A stretch of 64,000 nucleotides of DNA. Source: Pseudomonas sp. MM213. GTDB lineage: Bacteria; Pseudomonadota; Gammaproteobacteria; Pseudomonadales; Pseudomonadaceae. The translations under genes and the position numbers were made by a program. The notes under the pieces were generated by a model. The model was given only the letters and a program-made list of their open reading frames with translations. It was not told where the DNA came from and made no database searches. The first letter of the stretch is position 1, and the number at the start of each line of letters is the position of its first letter. Shown here one piece after another: positions 33,645-42,693 of this stretch. The stretch lies in the NCBI RefSeq assembly GCF_020423045.1, contig NZ_CP081943.1, forward strand, positions 6,324,001-6,388,000. Direction: 5' to 3'.

Positions 33645-33956
33645 CTAGAACGGTACGCGGCCCAGAATCATGTCGCGAAACATCACAAAATCGCCGAGCA
33701 GGCTGTAAAACGGATGTTGAAAGGTTGCAGGACGATTCTTTTCAAAGAAGAAATGCCCGACCCAGGCGAAGCTGTATCCCGCCAGTGGAACGGCCAGCAG
33801 CATCGACCAGGCACCTTTGCCGATGGTCAGCGCCAGAATGCAAATAACCAGCGTCGTGCCAATGAAGTGCAATCGTCGGCAGGTACTGTTGCTGTGTTCG
33901 CTGAGGTAATACGGGTAAAACTCAGCGAAGCTGTTGAAACGTCTGATGTTTTCCAC
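33645..33956 (-). CDS. Mpo1-like / DUF962 membrane protein
   Basis: A 103-aa protein with the DUF962 pattern: FNSFAEFYPYYLSEHSNSTC, RRLHFIGT, two or three helices, then VGHFFFEKNRPATFQHPFYS. The yeast relative Mpo1 is a dioxygenase of 2-hydroxy fatty acids; the conserved histidines are present here. I choose GTG 33956, which gives the family's usual N-terminus; ATG 34031 would add 25 residues without similarity. It lies 37 bp upstream of the HD-domain gene on the same strand. Confidence 0.8.
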   Translation of the reverse strand: MENIRRFNSFAEFYPYYLSEHSNSTCRRLHFIGTTLVICILALTIGKGAWSMLLAVPLAGYSFAWVGHFFFEKNRPATFQHPFYSLLGDFVMFRDMILGRVPF

Positions 33957-34116
33957 GACTGCGATCTCTGTGGTTATTGTTCTGACTGCAAGTTGTTCTG
34001 CGGGTAGCTTATTTGAGTCTAGAGTGATCATTGGCATCAGCCAGTGACAATGGGCGCCACTTTAGTATCCTTCGGAAATTGGCCGTAGCATGCGGCTCAT
34101 CATGTAAGTAGACGCC

Positions 34117-35178
34117 ATGAGCGAACGAACGACTTCTGCAAGCTGGGCGATGGGGATTGTCAAAGCACTGGAGATGGACGGCCTGGATTGCCGGGTTCTG
34201 TTCAAGCAGCTGGGGCTCGACTATGCGTCACTGGACGATCCGGATGCGCGCTTCCCGCAAGATTCCATGACACGCCTGTGGCAGCGCGCGGTCGAGCTGT
34301 CCGGTAACCCGGCGATTGGCCTGAACATGGGCAAGGTCGTGCGACCGGCGTCATTCCACGTGGCTGGGTACGCCTTGATGTCCAGTCAGACCCTGGCCGA
34401 AGGCTTCCAGCGTTTGGTGCGTTATCAGCGGATCATCGCCGAAAGTGCCGACCTGAGTTTCCGTCTGCTGGATGAAGGGTATGCCCTGATTCTGACGGTC
34501 CACGGCGACCATCTGCCGCCGACCCGACAAAGTGCCGAAGCCTCGCTGGCCTGCGCGCTGGCGCTGTGCGGCTGGCTGACCGGGCGCACCCTGCAACCGC
34601 GCAAGGTGTTGGTGCAGGGCGAACAGCCCGTCGATCTCGAACCGTATAAACAAGCCTTCCATGCGCCGCTGGTGTTCAACGCGCCTTATGACGCGCTGAT
34701 TTTCGAGCGCGCCGACATGGAAGCTCCGCTGCCAACCGCCAATGAGGCCATGGCGCTGCTGCATGACCGCTTTGCCGGGGAATACCTGGCGCGCTTTTCC
34801 GAAAGCCGCGTGACCCACAAGGCCCGTCAGGTGTTGTGCCGTTTACTGCCCCAGGGCGAACCCAAGCGCGATACCGTGGCGCAGACGCTGCACTTGTCGC
34901 AACGGACGTTGCAGCGACGCTTGCAGGAAGAGGGCACGAGTTTTCAGACGCTGCTCGATGACACCCGGCGCGAACTGGCCGAGCAGTATCTGGCGCAACC
35001 GAGCATGACCCTGCTGGAAATTGCCTACCTGTTGGGGTTCGCCGATCCGAGCAATTTCTTCCGCGCCTTCCGACGCTGGTTCGATGCCACCCCCGGCGAG
35101 TACCGGGTGCGGCTGATGGATGCGCCGAACCAGGTCAGTGACGCCAGAACGCCGGAATACACAGAACAAACACCGTAA
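34117..35178 (+). CDS. AraC-family regulator with arabinose-binding-like N domain
   Basis: A 353-aa regulator. The N-terminal two thirds match the Arabinose_bd-like domain found in OruR/ArgR-type and related Pseudomonas regulators (LSGNPAIGLNMGKVVRPASF). The C-terminal AraC DNA-binding domain has VAQTLHLSQRTLQRRLQEEG and MTLLEIAYLLGFADPSNFFR. The target is unknown; no metabolic operon is adjacent. Its last 44 bp overlap the end of the convergent trkH gene. Confidence 0.87.
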   Translation: MSERTTSASWAMGIVKALEMDGLDCRVLFKQLGLDYASLDDPDARFPQDSMTRLWQRAVELSGNPAIGLNMGKVVRPASFHVAGYALMSSQTLAEGFQRLVRYQRIIAESADLSFRLLDEGYALILTVHGDHLPPTRQSAEASLACALALCGWLTGRTLQPRKVLVQGEQPVDLEPYKQAFHAPLVFNAPYDALIFERADMEAPLPTANEAMALLHDRFAGEYLARFSESRVTHKARQVLCRLLPQGEPKRDTVAQTLHLSQRTLQRRLQEEGTSFQTLLDDTRRELAEQYLAQPSMTLLEIAYLLGFADPSNFFRAFRRWFDATPGEYRVRLMDAPNQVSDARTPEYTEQTP

Positions 35179-36589
35179 TGATCTCCAGTCGGCCGAGCAG
35201 CATGCCGAACGACAGAATCCACTTGGCGGCATCCGGAAGGGTGGCGAAGTTGCCCGCCGGGCCAATGGTTTCGCCCAGCCCCGGGCCGACCCCGGAAACG
35301 GTACTGGCGGCGCCGGTCAGCGCGGTCATCCAGTCGACGCCGAGCAGCGACAACAGCAGGGCGATCACACAGATGGTAATGGTGAAGAAGAACGAAAAGG
35401 TCAGGATCGAACGCACGATCTCTTCGTCGAGGCGATGGCCGTTGTACTTCTGCTTGATCACCGCGCGCGGGTGAATCAACTGGTTAAGGTTGGCCTTGAG
35501 CAGAATGTAGGCGACCTGGAAACGGAAAATCTTGATCCCGCCTGCAGTCGATCCCGAGCAACCGCCGACAAAGCCCAGATAAAAGAACAGCATCAGCGAG
35601 AAATTGCCCCACAGGCTGTAGTCCCCGAGTGCGAAACCGGTGGTGGTCACTACCGACGTCACGTTCAGCGCCACATGCCGTAGCGCGTCCAGCCAATGCA
35701 ACTGAGTGGTCCACCAGTACCAGGTGGTGAGCACCAGCCACGTCACCAACAACATGCCGAGCAAACCTTGAACCTGTTCATCCTTGATCAGCGCCTTGCG
35801 GTTGCCACGCAACGTTGCCACATACAGGGTGAACGGCAAGCTGCCGAGAATCATGATGACAATCGCCACCCAGTGCACCGCCGGTTGCGTCCATTTGGCC
35901 AGTGACTGGTCGGAGGTGGAGAAACCGCCGGTGGAAATGGCCGACATCGCGTGGTTGATCGCATCGAACGGGCTCATCCCGGCCCACCAGAACGCCAGGC
36001 TGCCGAAAATGGTGATGCCGACGTAGGCTGCTACGATCAAACGCGCCACCATGTGCGAACGGGGCATGACTTTTTCGGAACGGTCCGACGACTCGGTCTG
36101 AAACAGCCGCATGCCACCGATACGCAGCAACGGCAGAATCGCGACGGCCATGCCGATAAAGCCGATGCCACCGATCCAGTGCAGCAACGAGCGCCACATC
36201 AGGATGCCGGGGGACATGTCATCCAGGTGATTGAGCACCGTTGAACCGGTGGCCGTAATCCCGGACATGCTTTCGAAGAATGAGTCGGTGTAGCTGATGT
36301 GCTGGGTCAACAGGAATGGCAGCGCCGCGAAGATGCACACCACCAGCCAACTGCTGACGGTCAGCAGGTACATGTCCCGCGGGCGCAAGTGCACGTGCTC
36401 GGGGCGGCCGGGGATCACCAGCGCCAGGCCGGCGACAAAGGTGATCATGCTGGCCCAGAGGAACGACGGCAGATCGCCGGTGCGATCGAAAATCAACAGG
36501 GTGGCCATGGGCACGACCATGGCGATCGCCAGCGTGATCAGGAAGAGGCCGATGATGAAACCAATGAGACGTAAGGTCGGCAACGCCAT
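35135..36589 (-). CDS. trkH: Trk potassium uptake channel subunit TrkH
   Basis: A 484-aa inner-membrane potassium channel subunit that works with the cytosolic NAD-binding TrkA. It shows the four pore-loop repeats with filter-like segments: SGITATGSTV, AMSAISTGGFST, TSVVTTTGFALGDY and SGVGPGLGE. The start at 36589 (MALPTLRLIG) is the conserved N-terminus; the frame is open further upstream without similarity. No trkA lies beside it. It ends inside the convergent AraC gene (44-bp overlap). Confidence 0.93.
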   Translation of the reverse strand: MALPTLRLIGFIIGLFLITLAIAMVVPMATLLIFDRTGDLPSFLWASMITFVAGLALVIPGRPEHVHLRPRDMYLLTVSSWLVVCIFAALPFLLTQHISYTDSFFESMSGITATGSTVLNHLDDMSPGILMWRSLLHWIGGIGFIGMAVAILPLLRIGGMRLFQTESSDRSEKVMPRSHMVARLIVAAYVGITIFGSLAFWWAGMSPFDAINHAMSAISTGGFSTSDQSLAKWTQPAVHWVAIVIMILGSLPFTLYVATLRGNRKALIKDEQVQGLLGMLLVTWLVLTTWYWWTTQLHWLDALRHVALNVTSVVTTTGFALGDYSLWGNFSLMLFFYLGFVGGCSGSTAGGIKIFRFQVAYILLKANLNQLIHPRAVIKQKYNGHRLDEEIVRSILTFSFFFTITICVIALLLSLLGVDWMTALTGAASTVSGVGPGLGETIGPAGNFATLPDAAKWILSFGMLLGRLEIITVFVLCIPAFWRH

Positions 36590-36710
36590 GAAGTCCGCTC
36601 GGGCTGAAAGTAGGAAGGGCGCCATTCTACCCGTGGGGCAGGGCATGTAAACCGGCATCCCGTGGCACTTGCAGCTAGAATAGCCGGACATTTTTTTCAG
36701 GAGGTGGCCG

Positions 36711-37277
36711 ATGCAGGCTCTCGACGCTTTGCTCAACCGTGTTTCCGTTCCACGACTGATCGACCCGGCCCCTACCGCCGAGCAGCGCGAAGTGCTGTTT
36801 AACGCCGCGATGCGTGCGCCGGACCACGGCCATTTGCAGCCTTGGCGCTTCCTGACAGTCGAAGGTGCAGCGCGCGAGCAGATGGGCGAGTTGCTGGCCG
36901 AAGCCGCGAAACTGCAGGACAGCGAAGCGTCCGAAGCGGTGCTGGACAAGGCCCGCAATGGTCCGCTGCGCGCACCGTTGGTGGTCGTGGTGATCGCGCG
37001 GTTGCAGGATCACGTCAAGTATCCGAAGTCCGAGCAGTTGCTCGCGGCCGGCTGTGCGGCGCACGGGGTTCTGCTGGCAGCCTATGCGCAAGGTATTGGC
37101 GCGGTCTGGCGCACCGGTGAGCTGGCGTATTCGGCGCATGTGGCCAAAGGGTTGGGGTTGGCTGAAGGGGAAGAGGTGATTGCTTTCCTGTACCTGGGCA
37201 CGCCGCTGAAAGAACCGCGCGTTGCAGAGAAAGTCGATCTGGCTGAATTCGTCAGCGTCTGGCCTTCAAAACCCTAA
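36711..37277 (+). CDS. Nitroreductase family protein (YdjA-like)
   Basis: A 188-aa FMN-dependent NAD(P)H nitroreductase of the small YdjA type. Typical parts are the N-terminal RVSVPRLIDPAPT with RAPDHGHLQPWRF (FMN phosphate binding), then GCAAHGVLLAAYAQGIGAVW and FLYLGTP. The ATG at 36711 has CAGGAGG 7-8 bp upstream. It is divergent from trkH. The physiological substrate is unknown. Confidence 0.9.
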   Translation: MQALDALLNRVSVPRLIDPAPTAEQREVLFNAAMRAPDHGHLQPWRFLTVEGAAREQMGELLAEAAKLQDSEASEAVLDKARNGPLRAPLVVVVIARLQDHVKYPKSEQLLAAGCAAHGVLLAAYAQGIGAVWRTGELAYSAHVAKGLGLAEGEEVIAFLYLGTPLKEPRVAEKVDLAEFVSVWPSKP

Positions 37278-37285
37278 GATCAAAT

Positions 37286-37380
37286 GCTTCGCGGGCAAGC
37301 CTCGCTCCTACAGGGTTAGGTGTCGTGCCACAGCATTGTGACTGACATAAACCTGTAGGAGCGAGGCTTGCCCGCGAAGC
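37286..37380. repeat. REP doublet (inverted pair)
   Basis: GCTTCGCGGGCAAGCCTCGC and its inverse fill the gap between the convergent nitroreductase and sensor kinase genes. Confidence 0.88.
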
Positions 37381-37382
37381 TT

Positions 37383-38723
37383 TTAGGGTTGGACGACAGC
37401 CCCGGGTACTAAAGGTAATTCCAGACTGGCAATGAACCCGCCATCCGGATGATTGGCCAACACCAGACTCCCGCCATGCCGCTCCGCCGCCCGGCGTGCA
37501 ATGGCCAATCCCAAACCATGCCCCGCTGCCGTCTGCCCCGGCGCCCGATAAAACGGCTCACCCAACTGGCTCAAATGCTCGGCGTCGACCCCCGGCCCAT
37601 GGTCACGCACGCTCACCACAATCCGCTCACCCTGACGCACTGCCTGCATTTCAATCGATTGCCCCACCGGGTTGAAGCGCTGGGCGTTGCGCAGCAGGTT
37701 GTCCACGGCGCGCTCGATCATTGTCGGCCAGCCTTTGAGATTCAGTTGCGGTTCTGCGTCGAGACGAACGTTCTGCTCCGGCGAACCCAGTTGCGCATCC
37801 TTTTGCAGCGAGTTGAGCAGCGCATTCAGATCAACGTCTTCTGCGCTGGCGTTGTCGGCATCGACCCGTGCCAGTACCAGGATCTCGCTGATCAGCGCTT
37901 CGAGGCGGTCGCACTCGCGGGTCAGGCGCGGCCAGAGTTTTTCCCGTTCTTCGGGGTTGGCCCGTTCGGCCAGTGCCAGCGCTATGCGCAACCGGGCAAG
38001 CGGTGAGCGCAACTCGTGGGACACATCGCGCAGCAATTGGCGCTGACTGCCGATCAGGCTTTGCAGCCGTGAGCCCATGCGGTTGAAATCGTTGGCGAGC
38101 ACGCCGAACTCATCGCGACGGTTGGCCAGTTTCACCAGGCTGTTCTGTTGATAGGTGGTTTGCCCCAGATCATGCACCGCGCCGCGCAAGCGGCTTAGCG
38201 GTCGGGTGATGGACAGGGTCACGAACAGGCTGAACAGGGTCAGCACCACGAGCGCGATGCCCAGCGCACTCAGTGGCCAGAGCAGGCTTTCGCGGTGCCA
38301 TGAGTCCAGCTCCGGGTGCGGAATACGATAAATCAGCAGGTAGGTGTCGCCGGTTTTTTCACTGGTGTACTCGGCGGTCAGACGCCGCCACGGCAGGCGT
38401 CGGTCATCGTTGTTCTGCCGTGCTTCGAAGGCAGCCGCGCGGCGCGGAAAGGTGCCGCGAACGAGCGGGTCACCGCTTTCGTTGAGCACCTGAACGTCGA
38501 TGTGATACTGGCGTTTGCGCTGTTCGAGAATGTCCTGGGCGGCTTCTTCGCCCTGGGCTTCGTAGGTTTGCGTCCATTCTTCGGGCAGGGTATTGAGGCC
38601 CGGGTGGCGACTGAGAATCCACGCGTCCTGGTTGAGCATGTGCCCGAGCAGAATGGACAGCCCTGCCACCAGAGCGATGGCCAGCCAGAAGCTGGCCAGG
38701 ATACGCCAGAACAATGAGCGCAC
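37383..38723 (-). CDS. cpxA: Sensor histidine kinase, CpxA-like
   Basis: A 446-aa membrane sensor kinase. Helix 1 is at about 8-28, a periplasmic sensor follows to about 145, helix 2 is at about 150-172, then a HAMP domain (SITRPLSRLRGAVHDLGQ). The dimerisation box has the phosphorylated His in DVSHELRSPLARLR (about 240), and the ATPase domain has the N box (NLLRNAQRFNP) and G boxes (DHGPGV, GHGLGLAIARR). It is the third gene after a CpxR-like regulator and a Spy/CpxP-like protein on the same strand, the order I recall for PA3204-PA3206. Envelope-stress sensing is inferred from that set. Confidence 0.86.
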   Translation of the reverse strand: MRSLFWRILASFWLAIALVAGLSILLGHMLNQDAWILSRHPGLNTLPEEWTQTYEAQGEEAAQDILEQRKRQYHIDVQVLNESGDPLVRGTFPRRAAAFEARQNNDDRRLPWRRLTAEYTSEKTGDTYLLIYRIPHPELDSWHRESLLWPLSALGIALVVLTLFSLFVTLSITRPLSRLRGAVHDLGQTTYQQNSLVKLANRRDEFGVLANDFNRMGSRLQSLIGSQRQLLRDVSHELRSPLARLRIALALAERANPEEREKLWPRLTRECDRLEALISEILVLARVDADNASAEDVDLNALLNSLQKDAQLGSPEQNVRLDAEPQLNLKGWPTMIERAVDNLLRNAQRFNPVGQSIEMQAVRQGERIVVSVRDHGPGVDAEHLSQLGEPFYRAPGQTAAGHGLGLAIARRAAERHGGSLVLANHPDGGFIASLELPLVPGAVVQP

Positions 38724-38751
38724 AGAAAATCCTCAAGCTGACTGAATTCCA

Positions 38752-38852
38752 TGTGGGAGCGAGACCGGCTTGCCGGCGATGGCGGCGTCACATTCAACAG
38801 TTGTGTTGACTGACACATCGCTATCGCCGGCAAGCCGGTCTCGCTCCCACAT
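38752..38852. repeat. REP doublet of the CCGGCTTGCCGGCGA type
   Basis: TGTGGGAGCGAGACCGGCTT and its inverse lie between the cpxP-like and cpxA-like genes, inside the presumed operon. Confidence 0.85.
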
Positions 38853-38909
38853 TGAACAGGGTGGCATCAGACCCAACGGTGTACAGCCGTTGGGTCCGGG
38901 GTCAGCGCA

Positions 38910-39359
38910 TTATTGCGCTTTTTGCGGTTGTTGCGCTTTCCAGGCCTTGAACTCGGCCCATTCGGCGCGGCGCTCAGCCTGTTTTTTCTGGATCTCGTCG
39001 AATTGCTTCTGTTGATCCGGTTTCAGCAGGGCGCGCACATCGGCCTCGGCTTTCTTGTGGTTGGCGGCCATTTCATCTTTCATGGCTTTCTGGTCCGCCG
39101 GCGAGAGTTTTTCCAGGTACTTGTCGACCACTTGCTTACGCTCGTGCATCTGCTCGCCCATGATCTTGCGGATCTGCTCGCGCTGTTCGCGGCTCAGGTC
39201 CAGTTGGCTGTACGGGCCTTTGCCGTGCATGCCGTGCATCTGACCGCCGTGGCGCGAGCCGTCCATCGAACCCCCCATCGGGCCGGCGCCTTCAGGCATG
39301 GCCATGGCAACGGTTGGCAGGGCGGCAGCGAACATCAGAGCGATAAGAGTCTTGCGCAT
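38910..39359 (-). CDS. Spy/CpxP-family periplasmic protein
   Basis: A 149-aa periplasmic protein: signal peptide 1-20 (MRKTLIALMFAAALPTVAMA), a Gly/Met/His-rich stretch, then the helical LTxxQ-type core (LDLSREQREQIRKIMGEQ; DVRALLKPDQQKQFDEIQKK). Relatives are ATP-independent chaperones (Spy) or inhibitors of the sensor kinase (CpxP). Here it lies between the regulator and kinase genes, so a role as sensor modulator or regulon member is likely. The Met/His-rich part could bind metal. The start is ATG 39359 with a GGAGA site. Confidence 0.87.
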   Translation of the reverse strand: MRKTLIALMFAAALPTVAMAMPEGAGPMGGSMDGSRHGGQMHGMHGKGPYSQLDLSREQREQIRKIMGEQMHERKQVVDKYLEKLSPADQKAMKDEMAANHKKAEADVRALLKPDQQKQFDEIQKKQAERRAEWAEFKAWKAQQPQKAQ

Positions 39360-39516
39360 GGTGAATCTCCTTGTCTCGTTCCCGGTACGTTCCGGATGAG
39401 TACAGATTACGCAGATCAAGGTCAGCGGCGGTCAGGGGAGCGTAAAGCTTGGGTAAAGACGGTTTGGCATCCACCTGACAAACCCCGGCGCCGTATTGAC
39501 CTGACACCACACCGAC

Positions 39517-39610
39517 CCTGTAGGAGCCGGCTTGCTGGCGATGGCGGAGTGTCAGTCAGCAGAGTCTCCGCCTGATCCACCGCTATCGCCAGCAAGCCGG
39601 CTCCTACAGG
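39517..39610. repeat. REP doublet of the CCGGCTTGCTGGCGA type
   Basis: CTGTAGGAGCCGGCTTGCTG and its inverse, between the response regulator gene and the Spy-like gene. Confidence 0.87.
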
Positions 39611-39623
39611 GGAGTGCGAGGTT

Positions 39624-40301
39624 TCAGAGGCTGTAGTAATAGCCACGGCTGCGCAGGGCGACGATGCGCGGGCGGCCGTCGGGGTGGGGACCGATCTTTT
39701 TGCGCAGGTTGCTGACGTGCATGTCCAGGCTGCGGTCGTACAGGGTGAGCTTGCGACCGAGGGCGATCTGCGCCAGTTCCTGTTTGTCCAGCGGCTCGCC
39801 CGGCTGCTTGAGCAAGGCTTCGAGCAAGCGGCTTTCGGAGACAGTGAGGGTGAATTCCTGTTCATCGATGCTGACCACGCCGCGCACCGGGCTGAAACAC
39901 AGATCGCCCAGTTCAAGCTGGCTGGACACCGCCGCCGGATGGCTGCGGCGCAAGACGGCGCGCAGGCGGGCGGTCAGTTCCCGTGGATCGCACGGTTTGG
40001 CCAGGTAATCGTCGGCGCCGAGTTCCAGGCCCAGGATGCGGTCCAGAGGTTCGCCGCGGGCCGAGAGCATCAGCACCGGCAATTCCGGATGGTCGCTGCG
40101 CAATTGCTTGAGCAGTTCCAGGCCGCTGCCGTCCGGCAGCATCACATCCAGCACCACTGCCGCCGGGGACGTTTCAGCCAGCGCGCGACGAGCACTCTGG
40201 CCGTCGTGGCAAGCCCGGACATGAAAGCCTTCCTGGCTCAGCCAACTGACCAGAAGCTCACACAGCTCCTGATCGTCATCAATTAATAACAGCTCGCTCA
40301 T
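39624..40301 (-). CDS. cpxR: OmpR-family response regulator, CpxR-like
   Basis: A 225-aa response regulator. The receiver domain has the acidic pocket D8-D10, the phosphorylated D52 (VVLDVMLPDGSG) and K near 102 (LAKPCDP). The C-terminal OmpR winged helix covers about 130-225 (LTVSESRLLEALLKQPGEPL; YDRSLDMHVSNLRKKIG). It is the first gene of the Cpx-like set with the Spy-like protein and sensor kinase. REP doublets separate all three genes, so expression levels may be uncoupled. Confidence 0.88.
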   Translation of the reverse strand: MSELLLIDDDQELCELLVSWLSQEGFHVRACHDGQSARRALAETSPAAVVLDVMLPDGSGLELLKQLRSDHPELPVLMLSARGEPLDRILGLELGADDYLAKPCDPRELTARLRAVLRRSHPAAVSSQLELGDLCFSPVRGVVSIDEQEFTLTVSESRLLEALLKQPGEPLDKQELAQIALGRKLTLYDRSLDMHVSNLRKKIGPHPDGRPRIVALRSRGYYYSL

Positions 40302-40308
40302 GACTCAC

Positions 40309-40722
40309 TCAATTTAGCCATTGTCGACGTTTTCGACTTGCACCACTGGCGAAGATACCGCAGAGCAGGGCCAATAGCGCAACTCCTGCACCGATCACGA
40401 ACCATTGCTGCTGGTCTGTCAAAAAGCGCGGCAGCGGACTGCTGGCCTGGGCTTCCTTGAGTTGCAGCTTCAGACGCTGATTCTCCTGGCGCAACCGGCT
40501 CAGCTGAGGGCTTTCGCGTTCGGCATCTGCACTTTGCAGTTGTTTGCTCAATTCTTCTCGTTGCTGTTCGCTCACCTTCAAGCGTTGCTGCAACTCGCTG
40601 ATCTGGCTCCCGGCGCTCAAGGACAGAGGCGTCGAACTACCACCGGCGGCACTTTCTTCACCGTGGGCGGGCGCCACGATCGACAACGTGACCAACATCA
40701 GACACAACGGACCTTTGCGCAT
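40309..40722 (-). CDS. Secreted or membrane-anchored coiled-coil protein
   Basis: A 137-aa protein with a signal peptide (MRKGPLCLMLVTLSIVAPAH), a Ser-rich linker, a coiled coil (about 40-90, SQISELQQRLKVSEQQREEL) and one C-terminal helix (WFVIGAGVALLALLCGIFA) followed by a basic end. It is therefore a bitopic inner-membrane protein with a periplasmic coiled coil. It ends 7 bp upstream of the cpxR-like gene, so it is probably in the same transcription unit. I recall similar genes here in other pseudomonads but no function. The start is ATG 40722 (GGAGC upstream). Confidence 0.75.
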   Translation of the reverse strand: MRKGPLCLMLVTLSIVAPAHGEESAAGGSSTPLSLSAGSQISELQQRLKVSEQQREELSKQLQSADAERESPQLSRLRQENQRLKLQLKEAQASSPLPRFLTDQQQWFVIGAGVALLALLCGIFASGASRKRRQWLN

Positions 40723-40831
40723 CGGAGCTCCTGAATCCAATCGATTATTGGGCAGGTTGTCGGCAGGCAAACGAGAATAATGAGCGATTGAGAGCGCGAT
40801 GAACCGACAAGGTTCATCGCGAGGGAGAGAT

Positions 40832-41131
40832 TTACGGCAGGACTTGCTTGAACGGCTTGACCAAAACGTTGGCGTAGACGCCTGCAGCGATGTACGGGTC
40901 GGCGTCGGCCCAGGCCTGGGCGGCGCTCAGGGAATCGAATTCGGCGACGATCAGGCTGCCGGTGAAACCCGCAGCGCCCGGGTCATTGCTGTCGACCGCC
41001 GGGTGCGGGCCGGCCAATACGATACGACCTTCACCTTTGAGCACTTGCAGGCGCTCAAGGTGTGCAGGCCGTGCGGCCAGGCGGGCTTCCAGGGAATTGG
41101 CGACGTCTGTGGCAATGATTGCGTAAAGCAT
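40832..41131 (-). CDS. YciI-like protein
   Basis: A 99-aa YciI-family protein of ferredoxin-like fold. Family marks are MLYAIIATD at the start, [27 protein letters not shown] (with the conserved Asp/His region) and [16 protein letters not shown]. The role is not established; some relatives are small dehydrochlorinase- or muconolactone isomerase-like proteins. It follows yciB by 1 bp and is surely cotranscribed, the same pairing as in enterobacteria. Confidence 0.92.
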   Translation of the reverse strand: MLYAIIATDVANSLEARLAARPAHLERLQVLKGEGRIVLAGPHPAVDSNDPGAAGFTGSLIVAEFDSLSAAQAWADADPYIAAGVYANVLVKPFKQVLP

Positions 41132-41132
41132 G

Positions 41133-41729
41133 TCAGTCCTCGGTTTTTGGCGTGGTGGTATCGGCGTCGTGCAGGTGGCGGGACAGGTAAATACCCTGAG
41201 CGACCAGGAACAACAGCGTCATGCCCAGGCTGCCGAAGACTTTGAAGTCGACCCAGTATTCCTGAAACGTGAACGCGACAAACAGGTTGGCGGCACCGCA
41301 GAACAGGAAAAATGCGATCCAGGCGATGTTCAGGCGAGTCCAGACCTGGTCCGGCAGGGTCAGTGCGTGGCCCATGATGCGCTTGATCAGCAGCTGGTCA
41401 CCGATGAAGTGGCTGCCGATGAACGCCAGGGCAAACAGCCAGTTGACCACCGGGGCTTTCCATTTCAGGAAGGTCTCGCTGTGGAACGCCAGTGTCAGGC
41501 TACCGAAGACCAGGCACGCGATGAGCGTCAGCCATTGGCTTTTTTCCAGCTTGCGCTGCTTGATGAAGAGCGTGCCATACACCACCAGGGAACTGATGAT
41601 CAGCATTGCCGTGGCGCTGTAAATACCGCCTACAGTCACTGGATGACCGGCGATGTCGACGACCCGTGGATCGATTTTGAATACGATGAAAAACAGCAGG
41701 AGCGGGATGAAATCGATGAATTGTTTCAC
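41133..41729 (-). CDS. yciB: Septation protein A homolog (YciB/IspZ)
   Basis: A 198-aa inner-membrane protein with about five helices, very similar to E. coli YciB from memory: the start [18 protein letters not shown], then DVAGH-like, [19 protein letters not shown] and [20 protein letters not shown]. YciB takes part in cell-envelope synthesis and division. I use the GTG at 41729, since homologs begin MKQF; the open frame extends 13 codons upstream. It is cotranscribed with yciI. Confidence 0.92.
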   Translation of the reverse strand: MKQFIDFIPLLLFFIVFKIDPRVVDIAGHPVTVGGIYSATAMLIISSLVVYGTLFIKQRKLEKSQWLTLIACLVFGSLTLAFHSETFLKWKAPVVNWLFALAFIGSHFIGDQLLIKRIMGHALTLPDQVWTRLNIAWIAFFLFCGAANLFVAFTFQEYWVDFKVFGSLGMTLLFLVAQGIYLSRHLHDADTTTPKTED

Positions 41730-41816
41730 AGTGGCAGCCAGAAGCAGGATGTGGCGGCATAATAACAAACATATGGGCGCGCGATAGCGCCGGCTGATTT
41801 GAGGTTACACATCCCT

Positions 41817-42680
41817 GTGAATGTTGATTTGCACTGCCATAGCACGGCCTCCGATGGCGCCCTGGCGCCTGCGGTTCTGGTTGCGCGTGCGTTCGAGAAA
41901 GGCGTGCGAGTCCTGGCCTTGACCGATCACGACACCCTTGAGGGCCTCGACGAGGCCCGTAGCGCCGCAACGGCGCTGGGGATGCAACTGGTCAACGGCG
42001 TCGAGTTGTCCTGCACCTGGGGCGGCGCAACCATTCATGTGCTGGGCTACGGATTTGATGTCAATGCCGCGCCGTTGGTCGATGCCATCGCCAAGTTGCA
42101 CGATGGCCGTTGGCTACGTTCCGAAGAAATAAGCCGCAAACTGGCGTTGAAGGGCATGCCGGGTGCGCTGGAGGGCGCCCGGGCGATTCAACAGGAACTG
42201 GGCGACAGCGGCAACGCGCCGGCCCGCCCGCACTTCGCTGACTGGATGGTGCGTGAAGGTTTCGTCAAGGATCGCGCCGAAGCGTTCCGCAAATGGCTGG
42301 GCGCCGGCAAGCTGGGGGACGTCAAGCAACACTGGCCGACCCTGGAAGAAACCGTCGAAACCCTGCGCGCCGCAAAAGCCTGGGTGAGCCTGGCGCATCC
42401 CTGGCACTACGATTTCACTCGCAGCAAGCGTCGCCGCCTGATTTCTGACTATATTCAAGCTGGGGGCCACGCTATCGAAGTGGTCAATGGCCATCAGCCC
42501 GCCGAGCAAGTGGGCAGCCTGGCGATTCTCGCCCGTGAGTTCGGTCTGCTGGTCAGCGCTGGCAGTGATTTTCATGGCCCTGGAGGCTGGTCCGAGATCG
42601 GTGAATACCGCCCGCTCCCGGAGGATCTGCCACCACTGTGGTGTCGATTCAAACATGACCCAATTATTGCCGCCGTCTGA
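41817..42680 (+). CDS. PHP-domain nuclease/phosphatase (YciV, RNase AM type)
   Basis: A 287-aa PHP-domain hydrolase. Metal motifs are VDLHCHSTASDG near the start, LTDHDTLEG, ELSCTW, SLAHPWHYDF and SAGSDFHGPG. E. coli YciV (Rnm/TrpH) trims 5' ends of RNA and dephosphorylates 3',5'-bisphosphonucleotides. The start is GTG 41817 with GAGG 12 bp upstream; a TTG at 41799 is less likely. It begins yciV-yciO-scpA-scpB, all closely spaced, and is divergent from yciB. Confidence 0.88.
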   Translation: MNVDLHCHSTASDGALAPAVLVARAFEKGVRVLALTDHDTLEGLDEARSAATALGMQLVNGVELSCTWGGATIHVLGYGFDVNAAPLVDAIAKLHDGRWLRSEEISRKLALKGMPGALEGARAIQQELGDSGNAPARPHFADWMVREGFVKDRAEAFRKWLGAGKLGDVKQHWPTLEETVETLRAAKAWVSLAHPWHYDFTRSKRRRLISDYIQAGGHAIEVVNGHQPAEQVGSLAILAREFGLLVSAGSDFHGPGGWSEIGEYRPLPEDLPPLWCRFKHDPIIAAV

Positions 42681-42693
42681 ACAGGTAGAGAAT

